45,503 bases of DNA from Chondrinema litorale (GTDB lineage Bacteria; Bacteroidota; Bacteroidia; Cytophagales; Flammeovirgaceae), in contig NZ_CP111068.1 in assembly GCF_026250525.1 (NCBI RefSeq), positions 1-45,503 on the forward strand. The letters are read 5' to 3'. The position numbers and the translations under genes were made by a program. The notes below the pieces were generated by a model, which was not told where the DNA came from, searched no databases, and worked only from the letters and a program-made list of their open reading frames with translations. Below are positions 24,482-32,770 of this stretch, one piece after another. The first letter of the stretch is position 1, and every line of letters starts with the position of its first letter.

Positions 24482-25420
24482 TTATGAATCACCTCTTTTA
24501 AAAATGCCTAAACCATTAGTCATCAACTCAAAAGCTTGTGCTGTGTAAGCACCAATGTTACGAATATTACCATCTTGGTGTAATAAGTATATTTCTCTTA
24601 ATTTTTTACGAACAGCTTTTTCTTCAAACTTGATTAGTATTCTTTCTGCCTGCCAATCAGATAAACTAAATTCTTTAGTTAATCGAGTAAATAACTCCTG
24701 GTTAACAGCTGGTGCTTTCATCAATTTAGGTAGTCCATCTTTTTTAACCAGTATATTAAACTTTAGATGAGTAACTTTTCTTCCTGTCTTTTTCTCCTTA
24801 TAATCGAAAATGATATCTGTCGTCTCATTTAATTCTTCTTTGGCTACATCAAGTACTCTTCGTTTAAACAAATTAAAGTCTTTATAGCGCTCACTACCAG
24901 TTTTTGAATCAATTAGACTAAGTCGAAGTTTTAATTCATCTACACTGATATACATAGCTCCTGTGTCCTTATACTGACTCAACATCTGATACAACCTCTT
25001 CGAATATTTACTTTTCACTGCTAGAGCCATAAAAAGCTGGAAAGTGGTAAAGCTCTTTTTAAGGTCAAATAAATAAGGTCTTATTTTCGGATCGAGAGAT
25101 AATTCAATTGTACCTTTATTTACATGATATTTTGCGGAAGATATCAAACCAATTTGCAACAATCCATCATTTTCTTTAATCTCATAAGTACGTGACCTTA
25201 GGTTAAAAGTAGCATTTTTTAAATGAGAGTATTTTACTTCAGACTCTACTAAGTTCTGTAAATCCTTTACCTTTACCATGTATGTTTTTAGAGGATCATC
25301 ATGATGATCTAATTGTGATAATAACATGAACACTACATTCATTTCAGTAGCACTCATTTCGTATCTAGCTTCAGTTATCGCATTAGATTGTTTTATTAGT
25401 TTATTTTTAACACTTCCCAT
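24482..25420 (-). CDS. Rep_3-family replication initiator (replicon 2)
   Basis: This 312-residue protein has classic Rep_3 features: KLIKQSNAITEARYEMSATE at the start (NxLxxARxxLS pattern), then VKSKYSKRLYQMLSQYKDTG, ISVDELKLRLSLIDSK, and YKDFNLFKRRVLDVAKEEL. C-terminal helices follow. It is not close in sequence to the initiator at 20138, so the plasmid carries two unrelated replicons, each with its own iterons. The gene is leftward and its iterons lie just upstream (25460-25600). Which initiator is active cannot be told from sequence; both look intact. Confidence 0.9.
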   Translation of the reverse strand: MGSVKNKLIKQSNAITEARYEMSATEMNVVFMLLSQLDHHDDPLKTYMVKVKDLQNLVESEVKYSHLKNATFNLRSRTYEIKENDGLLQIGLISSAKYHVNKGTIELSLDPKIRPYLFDLKKSFTTFQLFMALAVKSKYSKRLYQMLSQYKDTGAMYISVDELKLRLSLIDSKTGSERYKDFNLFKRRVLDVAKEELNETTDIIFDYKEKKTGRKVTHLKFNILVKKDGLPKLMKAPAVNQELFTRLTKEFSLSDWQAERILIKFEEKAVRKKLREIYLLHQDGNIRNIGAYTAQAFELMTNGLGIFKRGDS

Positions 25421-25459
25421 ATTGCAAGGTATTACTTATTCCTACAATAAAAAACTAGT

Positions 25460-25600
25460 GTAGGGTAAAAATGTAGGAGTTTACGGAAATTTTGTAGGCA
25501 ACATTCGGAAATAATGCAGGAGATAAACAGACTTTTTGTAGGAGTTAACGGAAAAAACGTAGGGGTTGACGGAAATTTTGTAGGACTAAGTACATGAAAT
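25460..25600 (-). repeat. Iteron array of origin 2
   Basis: Units with the core (G/C)TAGGAGTT(A/T)ACGGAAA begin at about 25473, 25494, 25516, 25538, 25559 and 25580, at 21-22 bp spacing, with an extra GTAGGG at 25460. Two units diverge (GTAGGCAACATTCGGAAA and GCAGGAGATAAACAGAC). They sit 40-180 bp before the second rep gene, a standard iteron origin. Confidence 0.85.
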
Positions 25601-25852
25601 TAGCCTATAAAGTATTGATTACCAGAATTTTAATTATAACAAAAATGGGCTTACAATCAAAATACAAAACATTACAAAATAACACAATATTGTGTGTTAT
25701 TTTTTTAGTAATTATTTTTTTGACCTATGAAGTAAACGATATTGAAACTTATCTTCCGCATAAATAATGCATAATAAATATTATAGAATACATATTATTT
25801 AAAATAAAATACATAAAATGTAATGAATAATATATTTTAAATATTAAATACG

Positions 25853-25900
25853 AACTCCTACATTTTTTCCGTCAATCAATTCGGAAAAAATGTAGGAGTT
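25853..25900. repeat. Inverted iteron pair
   Basis: AACTCCTACATTTTTTCCG (25853-25871) and its exact 19-bp reverse complement (25882-25900) face each other across 10 bp. Each arm is an iteron unit of the 25460-25600 type. A head-to-head pair about 250 bp from the main array may be a handcuffing or second initiation site, or an operator. The 25600-25850 stretch between is very AT-rich, a suitable melting region. Confidence 0.75.
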
Positions 25901-26111
25901 AAAGATTTGTAAAACTTATATAATATTCTGAAAGTGGGTGATTTTATAGAATATTTGGTTTAATTGAATTTTTAAAGAATACTATTTGGTTAGTTTTACA
26001 TTGTTTTATATCCAACCATTTTACCAAAATGGGCTGTTGGGCTAGAATTGTTTTAATAAAGGTTTTTATGATAGAATAATGTTTTTATTAACATAAATGA
26101 TTATTATGAGA

Positions 26112-26999
26112 TTAATATGAAATTTTCAATTTGATTTTTTTGTCTCCTATATTTCCATTCCAATTTAACTTAAGTGTATTGTTTCCAACGGTTAAATTTG
26201 TCGGTAGACCTGTTTCTTTTGTGAAAGTTTTTTTCAATAAAATTATTTTTTCTTTTTTAAGCGGCTTATTCTCATAAGTAATAAAGTCATTTAATAGATA
26301 ACTAAATTCTGTCTGGTTTTTACTGATGTCATGAACTTCAACTCTTTTCTTTTTTACTTCTTCTGAAACATTTTCGATTTGTTGGAGAGTAGTAATTATT
26401 TTATCTCTATACTCTTCTAGAGTATCAGGTCTGATTAGATTTGCTATATCAATCCTAGCATCCTCAATTTCCTCTTTAGCATCACCAATTTCCTGACTAA
26501 TGTTTAGTATTTTTGTACTAAGTAGATTGATACTATCAAAAGCTACTGTAGTTTGCTTTTTTACATCATCCTCAATTTGAGATAATTTCCTTAAATTATC
26601 ATAGACAGAATTATTATAATTTCTAAATAATGTAGAGGTATAGCCTAGATATGAGTCATTAATTCTACCATAATAATCAGAAAGTATAGTATCTTCCATT
26701 TCTCTAGCTCTATTTGCTAATTCAATATCAGTTAAACTTTCTTTATATTTCTGTGCTAAGCTATCTATTGTCGTATTAGCCTTTTTCATCTTCGTACTAT
26801 ATTCTTTGAGCTGATTATTATATGACACACCGAAGACTAGAAGAATTATTCCGATAATTGCGGAGATTGATATCACTAACCCCTTTACTAGCTTATAAGC
26901 TTTACCAATTACTTTATTAGCTAATATAGCTTCATAATCATCAGTAGTTATTTCTAGCCATTTCTTTGAGGAGTCGCTTTGAGACGTATTTTCAGACAT
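26112..26999 (-). CDS. Single-TM coiled-coil protein, unknown
   Basis: The 295-residue protein has a cytosolic N-terminus of about 38 residues, one TM helix at about 40-60 (LVISISAIIGIILLVFGV), then about 150 residues of coiled coil (EDDVKKQTTVAFDSINLLST and on to IGDAKEEIEDARIDIANLI). The C-terminal end is beta-rich (TGLPTNLTVGNNTLKLNWNG). No enzyme motif is seen. The gene is leftward, 104 bp after the gene at 27104, which also encodes a protein with a membrane-facing C-terminus. A sensor or scaffold role is a guess. No family recognised. Confidence 0.65.
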   Translation of the reverse strand: MSENTSQSDSSKKWLEITTDDYEAILANKVIGKAYKLVKGLVISISAIIGIILLVFGVSYNNQLKEYSTKMKKANTTIDSLAQKYKESLTDIELANRAREMEDTILSDYYGRINDSYLGYTSTLFRNYNNSVYDNLRKLSQIEDDVKKQTTVAFDSINLLSTKILNISQEIGDAKEEIEDARIDIANLIRPDTLEEYRDKIITTLQQIENVSEEVKKKRVEVHDISKNQTEFSYLLNDFITYENKPLKKEKIILLKKTFTKETGLPTNLTVGNNTLKLNWNGNIGDKKIKLKISY

Positions 27000-27103
27000 A
27001 ATTTCAGATTAAAATTTATCACTAATGAAAACCATTAGTTATTTAAAAGTAAATTAAAATACCTAAAAAAGGCTATTTATATTATCTTTCATAAGATACA
27101 TTA

Positions 27104-27769
27104 TTACTTTATTATGGCCTCCAGTATTTCTATTAACTTTGGTAAGTATTCTCCTGTAGCTTTAATTTCCGCTCCTATGATGACTCCTATAAAGCCAATT
27201 AGAGGTGTTTTCCACCATCTTTTTTCTCTTTTATATTCTATTTCTCTTGAATGAAGATTAATGGCAGTTTCAATTAAAGTAGATATATCAGAATTATTTA
27301 AAGGCATTCTTGAAATTCTCTCTTTGCTCTTTTCATCAAGTTTTTTATAATCCTCCTTTGTTATTATTTCTTCTCTATCTACATCATACAGTTTTTGATA
27401 ATTACGCCGCCATACTAATGAGACTTTTTCTTTCTTGGAATCCATCCTAAAAAACTCAGGATGTTGTTCAAAAATATTCTTCCAATACAAATCATTTTTA
27501 TTACTTCCTTCTATTCTGTCTGACCATGTAGAAAAATCAGCTTTATAAAACTTGTAAGTGCCCATAACTTGTATTGCTGCAATCACATCCGGAAGTCTTC
27601 TATTGTTTTTGATATATGGTGTTGTGATACGGTTTTTACTCACTCCCAACCTATGTATTAGTCTACTCAACATATTTACTTTTAATTTTTTTTTCAATAT
27701 AATATTGGTTATTTCGGAGTGATCGTCCCATTCATTTCGGTTTAAATTGTGCCACTTCAAAATAGGCAC
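27104..27769 (-). CDS. Conserved protein with C-terminal membrane segment, unknown role
   Basis: In this 221-residue protein, residues about 60-125 contain PDVIAAIQVMGTYKFYKADF, then WKNIFEQHPEFFRMD and KVSLVWRRNYQKLYDVD. I recall this pattern as a small conserved N-terminal domain in many uncharacterised bacterial proteins, probably a winged-helix-like fold. A loop ending SRMPLNNSDISTLIETAINL follows, then a basic patch (EYKREKRWWK) and one hydrophobic stretch (TPLIGFIGVIIGAEI) near 190-204. It may tether to the membrane. The gene is upstream of the coiled-coil TM gene on the same strand, so the two could be one unit. Confidence 0.65.
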   Translation of the reverse strand: MPILKWHNLNRNEWDDHSEITNIILKKKLKVNMLSRLIHRLGVSKNRITTPYIKNNRRLPDVIAAIQVMGTYKFYKADFSTWSDRIEGSNKNDLYWKNIFEQHPEFFRMDSKKEKVSLVWRRNYQKLYDVDREEIITKEDYKKLDEKSKERISRMPLNNSDISTLIETAINLHSREIEYKREKRWWKTPLIGFIGVIIGAEIKATGEYLPKLIEILEAIIK

Positions 27770-27792
27770 AATTTAGTGAAAAATTAATTCTA

Positions 27793-28383
27793 TTAAGAGA
27801 ATGTTTAGATTTTCAACCTACTATTTTTTGCTAAAATGATATTGATAAAAGCAATTTGCAACATTTATGTGGATAGCTAGCAGCAATCTATATTTATGAC
27901 ATTTACGGTCATTGATACATTTATTCTTATCAATCCTTTGTCTTGATTGACAAAAGCAACAAACTTAATATTTTGACTATCTAAAGCTACTTATGAAGGG
28001 CTTGCTTCATCTTCTTTTAAAGTTTGAAAAACCTTACTAAGTGTTCAAAAGCTTTAGTTAGATTTCCATTTTTTTACCATTGGTAATATAGGATAATAGA
28101 TAAATGAGATTGATTTTTAATGTCGATGTTACGCCATTGACTACCTGTACAGGTCACTAATGTAATTGCATCGAAAACCATACGTAAATCTGTTTTACGT
28201 TTACAACCATTATTTACAATATTCCCACTGGGTGTCGGTAAGGGTCTTTTGCGACCGTTGCATAATTTTAAAGTTTTGTTCAACCATGCAACGGTCGCTG
28301 CAAATTAACCTATCTCTTCTTTTTATCCTATTTTAAATAATTTCTAAATATCAATACATACAAAATCCTAAACATACTCTTAA
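27793..28383 (-). mobile_element. Internally deleted IS5/IS427-like element with TTAA flanks
   Basis: The element spans 27797-28379. One end is GAGAATGTTTAGATTTT, the other, read inward, GAGTATGTTTAGGATTTTG, and both are flanked by TTAA (27793-27796 and 28380-28383). The N-terminal frame (start at 28283, minus strand) reads NIVNNGCKRKTDLRMVFDA and GSQWRNIDIKNQSHLSIIL; the far end reads LQIAFINIILAKNSRLKI. The middle, including the DDE residues, is gone. Length is 583 bp versus 896 bp for the copy at 7356. It is a dead, MITE-like derivative. Confidence 0.85.
28074..28283 (-). pseudogene. IS427-like transposase N-terminal remnant
   Basis: The 69-residue open frame matches the first quarter of the transposase at 7456 (RKTDLRMVFDAITLVTCTGS against RKTCLRMVVNGLVHLTRTGT) and then breaks off. 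No catalytic residue remains. Confidence 0.8.
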
Positions 28384-28495
28384 ATATTAGATTTTGAACA
28401 CTGAACATTATTAGAGATTATTGACTGCGTGTTACCATTTTTTTATTAAGTGAATGAGATACTAATTTTTAGTTATCTTATGTAAATCTATTAAC

Positions 28496-28550
28496 TAAAC
28501 CACTTTATACTGAAAGTACAGAGTTTTAAAACCATTTCTGAGACCAAATA
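28496..28550 (+). repeat. Mini IS200-type hairpin element (left and right ends joined)
   Basis: After TTAAC it starts TAAACCACT, forms the hairpin TATACTGAAAGTACA, and continues GAGTTTTAAAACCATTTCTG and AGACCAAATA. The first part equals the left end and the last part the right end of the element at 16414-16961, without the transposase gene. It ends 4 bp before the stop codon of the paralogous gene at 28555. Confidence 0.6.
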
Positions 28551-28554
28551 AAGT

Positions 28555-29517
28555 CTAATTATTATAGTTAACATATGTACCAGCTTGGAAATCGTATATT
28601 AATTGTTTTACATCATTGAGAATTGGTAAATATAGATCACTTTGTTCCTGAAAAAAATCTATCGCTTTTTTAAGATGTTCAATTGCTTCATCATTTGTGT
28701 AAACTCCTTCTATAATTACTTCCGTTTTTGTACTTTTAGTTAATGACTCAAATGATTTATTTCTGGCGTCTTCAAGCGAATCAGATTTTGTGCGTTTTGC
28801 AATTTCTTCTTCATGATAACGAATGCTAGTTGATATATCTTTTGTCAATTTTAAATATTCGCCAACTGAAAGAGTACCTTCTTTTACTTGAAGAGCTAGT
28901 CCTACCCTCGCATCAGCAAGGTATTTAACTATAGCATTAAGTGATAATAAAAGCCCTATTTCGACATCCTCTACTATCAAAGTTGGACTGAGACCCATTT
29001 TATACAGAATGGTTTGAGCAGTAATTGCTTCTTTACCAAATGTTTCTTTATCTTGAATAGTTCTTGTCTTTATCGAAGTAAATACTCTAAAACCTGGAGC
29101 TATGTTATTCGCGTTGAAACTAAAAGCAGTACCAGTTGTACTGGTCGTTTTTAATGCTTGAGCAATGCCATTAAATAAATCTGTGAAAATTTTAATATTC
29201 TCTGGTTTGGCGAAAACCTCTAGTGCCTTATTGGCACCTAGTGCTATTGCTGCCGTATTTAATAATCCCTTAATAATAGGAATTAGTGCATCAATATTAA
29301 ATTCATGTGTATAACTGACCTTAACCTCTGTGCTGAGACTATTAAAGCTAAAGTCATTAACACCATTAATATCTGCATAATCTTTAATGAGGTTATCAAA
29401 TTCAGTAATTTCTTCTTGTGTAACTTTTTGCATATCGGCGTCAAGCCTTCTAATAACTTCGAGAGCTTCTTGTGATCTTTTTACAGCTCTCTCAAGGGAT
29501 GCACTTCTACAAGCCAT
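28555..29517 (-). CDS. Helical protein of unknown function, paralogue of the 15.5-kb gene
   Basis: This 320-residue protein begins MACRSASLERAVKRSQEALE with heptad-like helices. VSYTHEFNIDALIPIIKGLL and the small-residue block SFNANNIAPGFRVFTSI follow, then a helical tail (ALQVKEGTLSVGEYLKLTKD). It shares this order with 15541-16416, clearly by descent, but identity is low. An Ala-rich hydrophobic stretch around 85-105 could enter a membrane. No family is recognised. In both copies an IS200-type hairpin sits at the 3' end, here a mini-version. It stands alone between the deleted IS and a 536-bp gap. Confidence 0.7.
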   Translation of the reverse strand: MACRSASLERAVKRSQEALEVIRRLDADMQKVTQEEITEFDNLIKDYADINGVNDFSFNSLSTEVKVSYTHEFNIDALIPIIKGLLNTAAIALGANKALEVFAKPENIKIFTDLFNGIAQALKTTSTTGTAFSFNANNIAPGFRVFTSIKTRTIQDKETFGKEAITAQTILYKMGLSPTLIVEDVEIGLLLSLNAIVKYLADARVGLALQVKEGTLSVGEYLKLTKDISTSIRYHEEEIAKRTKSDSLEDARNKSFESLTKSTKTEVIIEGVYTNDEAIEHLKKAIDFFQEQSDLYLPILNDVKQLIYDFQAGTYVNYNN

Positions 29518-30053
29518 AGTGATATAATTTAATAATGAATGAATTTTCGTTTAAAAATTAAAAAAAACAACTTCAGATGAAACTCAGTTTTAGGTGTTTT
29601 TAGTAATAAAGTATTTATTTTTTTACGTTTAGGTATTAATTAAAAATGATTAATAAACTAATTCCCAAAAAAGTCAATATCTAAAATAAATAAACTTGTT
29701 ATAGTATGAAAATCAATAAGTTAGCATAAAACCCCATAGTCCTGTACATAATCCAATTGCACTTAATATTTTTGATAATCAGCTTTTTGGGAATTAGAAA
29801 ATGATCTATTGCTAATAGTATAATATTGTTAAATAGTACTTTTATAATGGATATTATGACATAAACAAAATTTTATAGTAAAGCTTAGTATTTCAATGGA
29901 CACATAAAACCTTACTACTAATGAGTAAACTAATACAGTTATTCTACTTGTAACTGAATACAATAGACTTTTTCCTGTATGAAAATCAAAAAGTTATATC
30001 AGAAGAACTTTATTTTTATGCTTATAATATTTTCCAGTAATTATAAAAATATA
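29518..30053. other. 536-bp AT-rich gene-free region with short repeats
   Basis: No gene is visible. GAAAATCAATAAGTTAGCAT (29708) and GAAAATCAAAAAGTTATATC (29981) are related, and a third copy, AAAATCAGCAAGTTATATCA, lies at 31232 just upstream of the lipase gene. They may be promoter-proximal operators or scars; the lipase gene is thus bracketed by two copies. Confidence 0.45.
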
Positions 30054-31190
30054 TTATATGATTTTCGTATTTCCTTCAACTGAAGTATGCCAATCAGTAT
30101 CTAAGCTAAATGTTTCAATTTCTAAAAATCTCTTAATTATATTTTGAACACGTCCATTATTTAAAAAAAATGAATGCCAATTTGCAGTTATAATTCTTCC
30201 ATCCAATCTTTTTTCAATCCATCTGCTTTTGACAGTTACTGTTTTAATATAATCTTTAAAAACTTCAGCACTTTTTAAGTGTACAGTACCATCTCCATTA
30301 TCATCTTCATCTTCTTTTGAGAAAATAAATTGATTTTTTACAATTTTTGATTTAGAATTTACTTTTAACTGTTTTTGAGTTTCATCACCTATTCCAGCTA
30401 TAACAAGCATATTTTTTCTTAATTCTACACTCAACTTTGAAAAATCAAAAATCAAATTATTATCACAACGTACTTTTTTTAATTCATTGAGCCTGGTTTC
30501 AAATTGTTCCTTTGTATCATCATCAAGATTATTTTTTTGTTGCCAATGCTCGAAGTTGTACAAATCAAATTCTGTAGTACTATCATTAAAAGATATTGCA
30601 TCATTATAAACTGGGCATAGTTCAAATATAGAAGGAAATGTTCTAGCTATTTTCCGAAAATCATCGCTAGAATTGAATAATTTAGATTTTCCAATAATTA
30701 TATTAAACATTGCTTCAACTGAACCTTGAAAAGGAGGAACTGTAAATATTACTTTTTCAATAATATTTTGCATTTCAGTTTTGGGAGATAGTTGCTTAAA
30801 AAAGCCTGAAAAAACAAGGCATCCCATGCTATGAGTTATGAAATTTATTTTACTAATATTGTGTTTTTTTTGAATTATTCTCACAAACTCATAAAGCTTT
30901 TTACCAGAGATAATGTTTGATTTTCTCCAATCATAACCAAATATATATATTGGATAACCTTTGTGTTTAAGAAAATTTATAATTTCAGAATAAGCAATGT
31001 CTTCAACATCTTGTCGCTCGATAATAACTTCTTTTGTTTTATCTGTTTCACCATCGAGTTCTAAAGTTAGATCATATAAATTATCGAAATACTTATGTAT
31101 ACCAGACCATATAGTATCAAAATCATTCTTATTTATGTTTGATAGTTTTGTTCCTTGTATTCCGGGTATTATAATTATTGGTTTTTTCAT
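30054..31190 (-). CDS. LCAT/PDAT-like lipase (alpha/beta hydrolase)
   Basis: This 378-residue protein starts KKPIIIIPGIQGTKLSN, where the PGIxGTxL lid-loop motif is typical of lecithin:cholesterol acyltransferase-like enzymes. YIFGYDWRKSN at 82-92 is the conserved YDWR strand. The nucleophile elbow is INFITHSMGCLV with Ser121 in THSMG. GDGTVHLKSAEVF and WHSFFLNNGRVQ near the C-terminus supply Asp and His candidates. No signal peptide is present, so it likely acts on inner-leaflet lipids in the cell. It lies 88 bp after the Dyp-peroxidase gene on the same strand. A membrane-degrading effector of the CHAT cluster is a plausible but unproven role. Confidence 0.82.
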   Translation of the reverse strand: MKKPIIIIPGIQGTKLSNINKNDFDTIWSGIHKYFDNLYDLTLELDGETDKTKEVIIERQDVEDIAYSEIINFLKHKGYPIYIFGYDWRKSNIISGKKLYEFVRIIQKKHNISKINFITHSMGCLVFSGFFKQLSPKTEMQNIIEKVIFTVPPFQGSVEAMFNIIIGKSKLFNSSDDFRKIARTFPSIFELCPVYNDAISFNDSTTEFDLYNFEHWQQKNNLDDDTKEQFETRLNELKKVRCDNNLIFDFSKLSVELRKNMLVIAGIGDETQKQLKVNSKSKIVKNQFIFSKEDEDDNGDGTVHLKSAEVFKDYIKTVTVKSRWIEKRLDGRIITANWHSFFLNNGRVQNIIKRFLEIETFSLDTDWHTSVEGNTKII

Positions 31191-31278
31191 ATTACTATTG
31201 GAAATAGAATTGAAATAATTTTTTTTAGAAAAAAATCAGCAAGTTATATCAGAACGATTCTATTGTACTTACTTTAAT

Positions 31279-32652
31279 TTATCTACTAGCAAGATTTTTT
31301 AAAAAATCTATACTTGGAGCAAAAAAATACTCTCCTCCTTTCATAGAAATAAATCCTCCAAAATCAAAATCAAATTCCTTTTTATTATTATAAGACTCAG
31401 GCCATTTTTGGCTTCCTTTATTTCCTTGACCAATTAAAGGATCAATGCCTGTTTTATCTCTAAATGGTGGGAATCTTACTTTATTTGCCCAAGTCTTTTG
31501 CATAAAATTAAACTGTTTTCTTAAACTACTTTGGAAGCACATAAAAAGCAATCCTTTTTTATTAGTATCTTTTTGTTTGCCATATGGTATGCCTCTTCTT
31601 ATAATAAATCTCTTTGGGACAAGAATACCCTGTCCTCTAGGGTTAGTTTTACGGATGTGTGAATGAAATGGACATTTTAACCCTTTTTGATCTTCTTCTT
31701 TATAATCAAAGTTATTTTGCGAGTTGTTTAGACCTGTAGGAGAATCACTCAAAACTAATGGTGTACCATCCTTAAACCTTCCAACAGCTAATGCACCTGC
31801 AAATTCTTCCTTTGTTACATTCTTTTGGAGTTGTGTGTTATTTAGTTTTAATTTTTCACCTAAAATAGATATCTTTTTTTCAAAACCAACCACATCTTGT
31901 TCAAGTTTTCTAAATACACAAAAACTTCCATAACTATGATTGCCATCTTTTACAAAAGGATCTTTAACAAGAATAATATCTAATGGAGCAACAGGATCCC
32001 ATTTATCTATTCCACCTTTTTTTATTGTTTCTTCAATATCATCTTTAAAAAAAATAGGGTCACTTATTCCATCTTTAAATCCAAAATGTTCGATTCCTCC
32101 CGGAAGTTTGACTCCATCTTCTTCTTGTACAATATCTCCCAAGCCAATTAATGATGTTTTAACTTCATCTATTTTATTAAGAAGTCTTTTTTCATCATCA
32201 TCAGCAATAATTATCGCTGCATCAATTTGTTCTTTGTATCCATTTTCCCAATCCTCAATTGAGGGATCACCTAACTTTCTTCGAACTTTTGCAGATTTCA
32301 TGCCTTCTCTAAAAGAATCATTTCCATTATTACATAATGGTTTTATATCTTCAAATCCTAGTTCTTCATATCCAGTTGCAGATAATAAAAAGTTCATAAA
32401 AACTCCTCCATCATGATCTTTTATAATTTTTCTCGTTTCTTTTGTTGCTCTTTGTTTAAAAGCTGAGGTGATCTCCAACTTTGATATCCATAATTTTATA
32501 TCTGCTTCTTCGCCTATAAAATCTATAAATAATATTTTTACATGATTTCTACCATGAGATTTTAAAATATTTCCCTGAAGGTTGGTAAGTATTTTCTGAA
32601 TAAAAGGTGATTTTGCATCTATGCCATTTGGGGTATTTAAAATAGTTTCCAT
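31279..32652 (-). CDS. Dyp-type heme peroxidase
   Basis: The GFKDG motif (191-195) with catalytic Asp194, the proximal heme ligand His332 in CPFHSHIRKTNPRG, and GRFKDGTPLV at 291-300 define this 457-residue protein as a Dyp-type peroxidase. It is a large variant with extra loops, as in the class C/D types. There is no Tat or Sec signal, so it is cytosolic or packaged. Dyp enzymes oxidise dyes and phenols with peroxide and are often encapsulin cargo, but no encapsulin is nearby and no clear cargo tail is seen. Its position between a LuxR regulator and a lipase gene suggests an oxidative step in the same response. The downstream partner is the lipase, 88 bp away. Confidence 0.9.
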   Translation of the reverse strand: METILNTPNGIDAKSPFIQKILTNLQGNILKSHGRNHVKILFIDFIGEEADIKLWISKLEITSAFKQRATKETRKIIKDHDGGVFMNFLLSATGYEELGFEDIKPLCNNGNDSFREGMKSAKVRRKLGDPSIEDWENGYKEQIDAAIIIADDDEKRLLNKIDEVKTSLIGLGDIVQEEDGVKLPGGIEHFGFKDGISDPIFFKDDIEETIKKGGIDKWDPVAPLDIILVKDPFVKDGNHSYGSFCVFRKLEQDVVGFEKKISILGEKLKLNNTQLQKNVTKEEFAGALAVGRFKDGTPLVLSDSPTGLNNSQNNFDYKEEDQKGLKCPFHSHIRKTNPRGQGILVPKRFIIRRGIPYGKQKDTNKKGLLFMCFQSSLRKQFNFMQKTWANKVRFPPFRDKTGIDPLIGQGNKGSQKWPESYNNKKEFDFDFGGFISMKGGEYFFAPSIDFLKNLASR

Positions 32653-32770
32653 AAAAGTTGTAATTAATTATGATATTTGAAGTTTATCATATGATACTTT
32701 TCATCATATAGTATAAGTAGTGAAAATTCTATTTTTCTGATGTTAGTCAGGATATAATTTTAATAATAAA

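Noticed and set aside
31940..32416. 158-codon plus-strand open frame
   Set aside because: It runs antisense to the Dyp-peroxidase gene, is Ser/Pro-rich as expected for a shadow frame, and shows no motif.
31279..32652. Encapsulin cargo system around the Dyp peroxidase
   Set aside because: There is no encapsulin shell gene in the window and no clear cargo-loading tail at the C-terminus.
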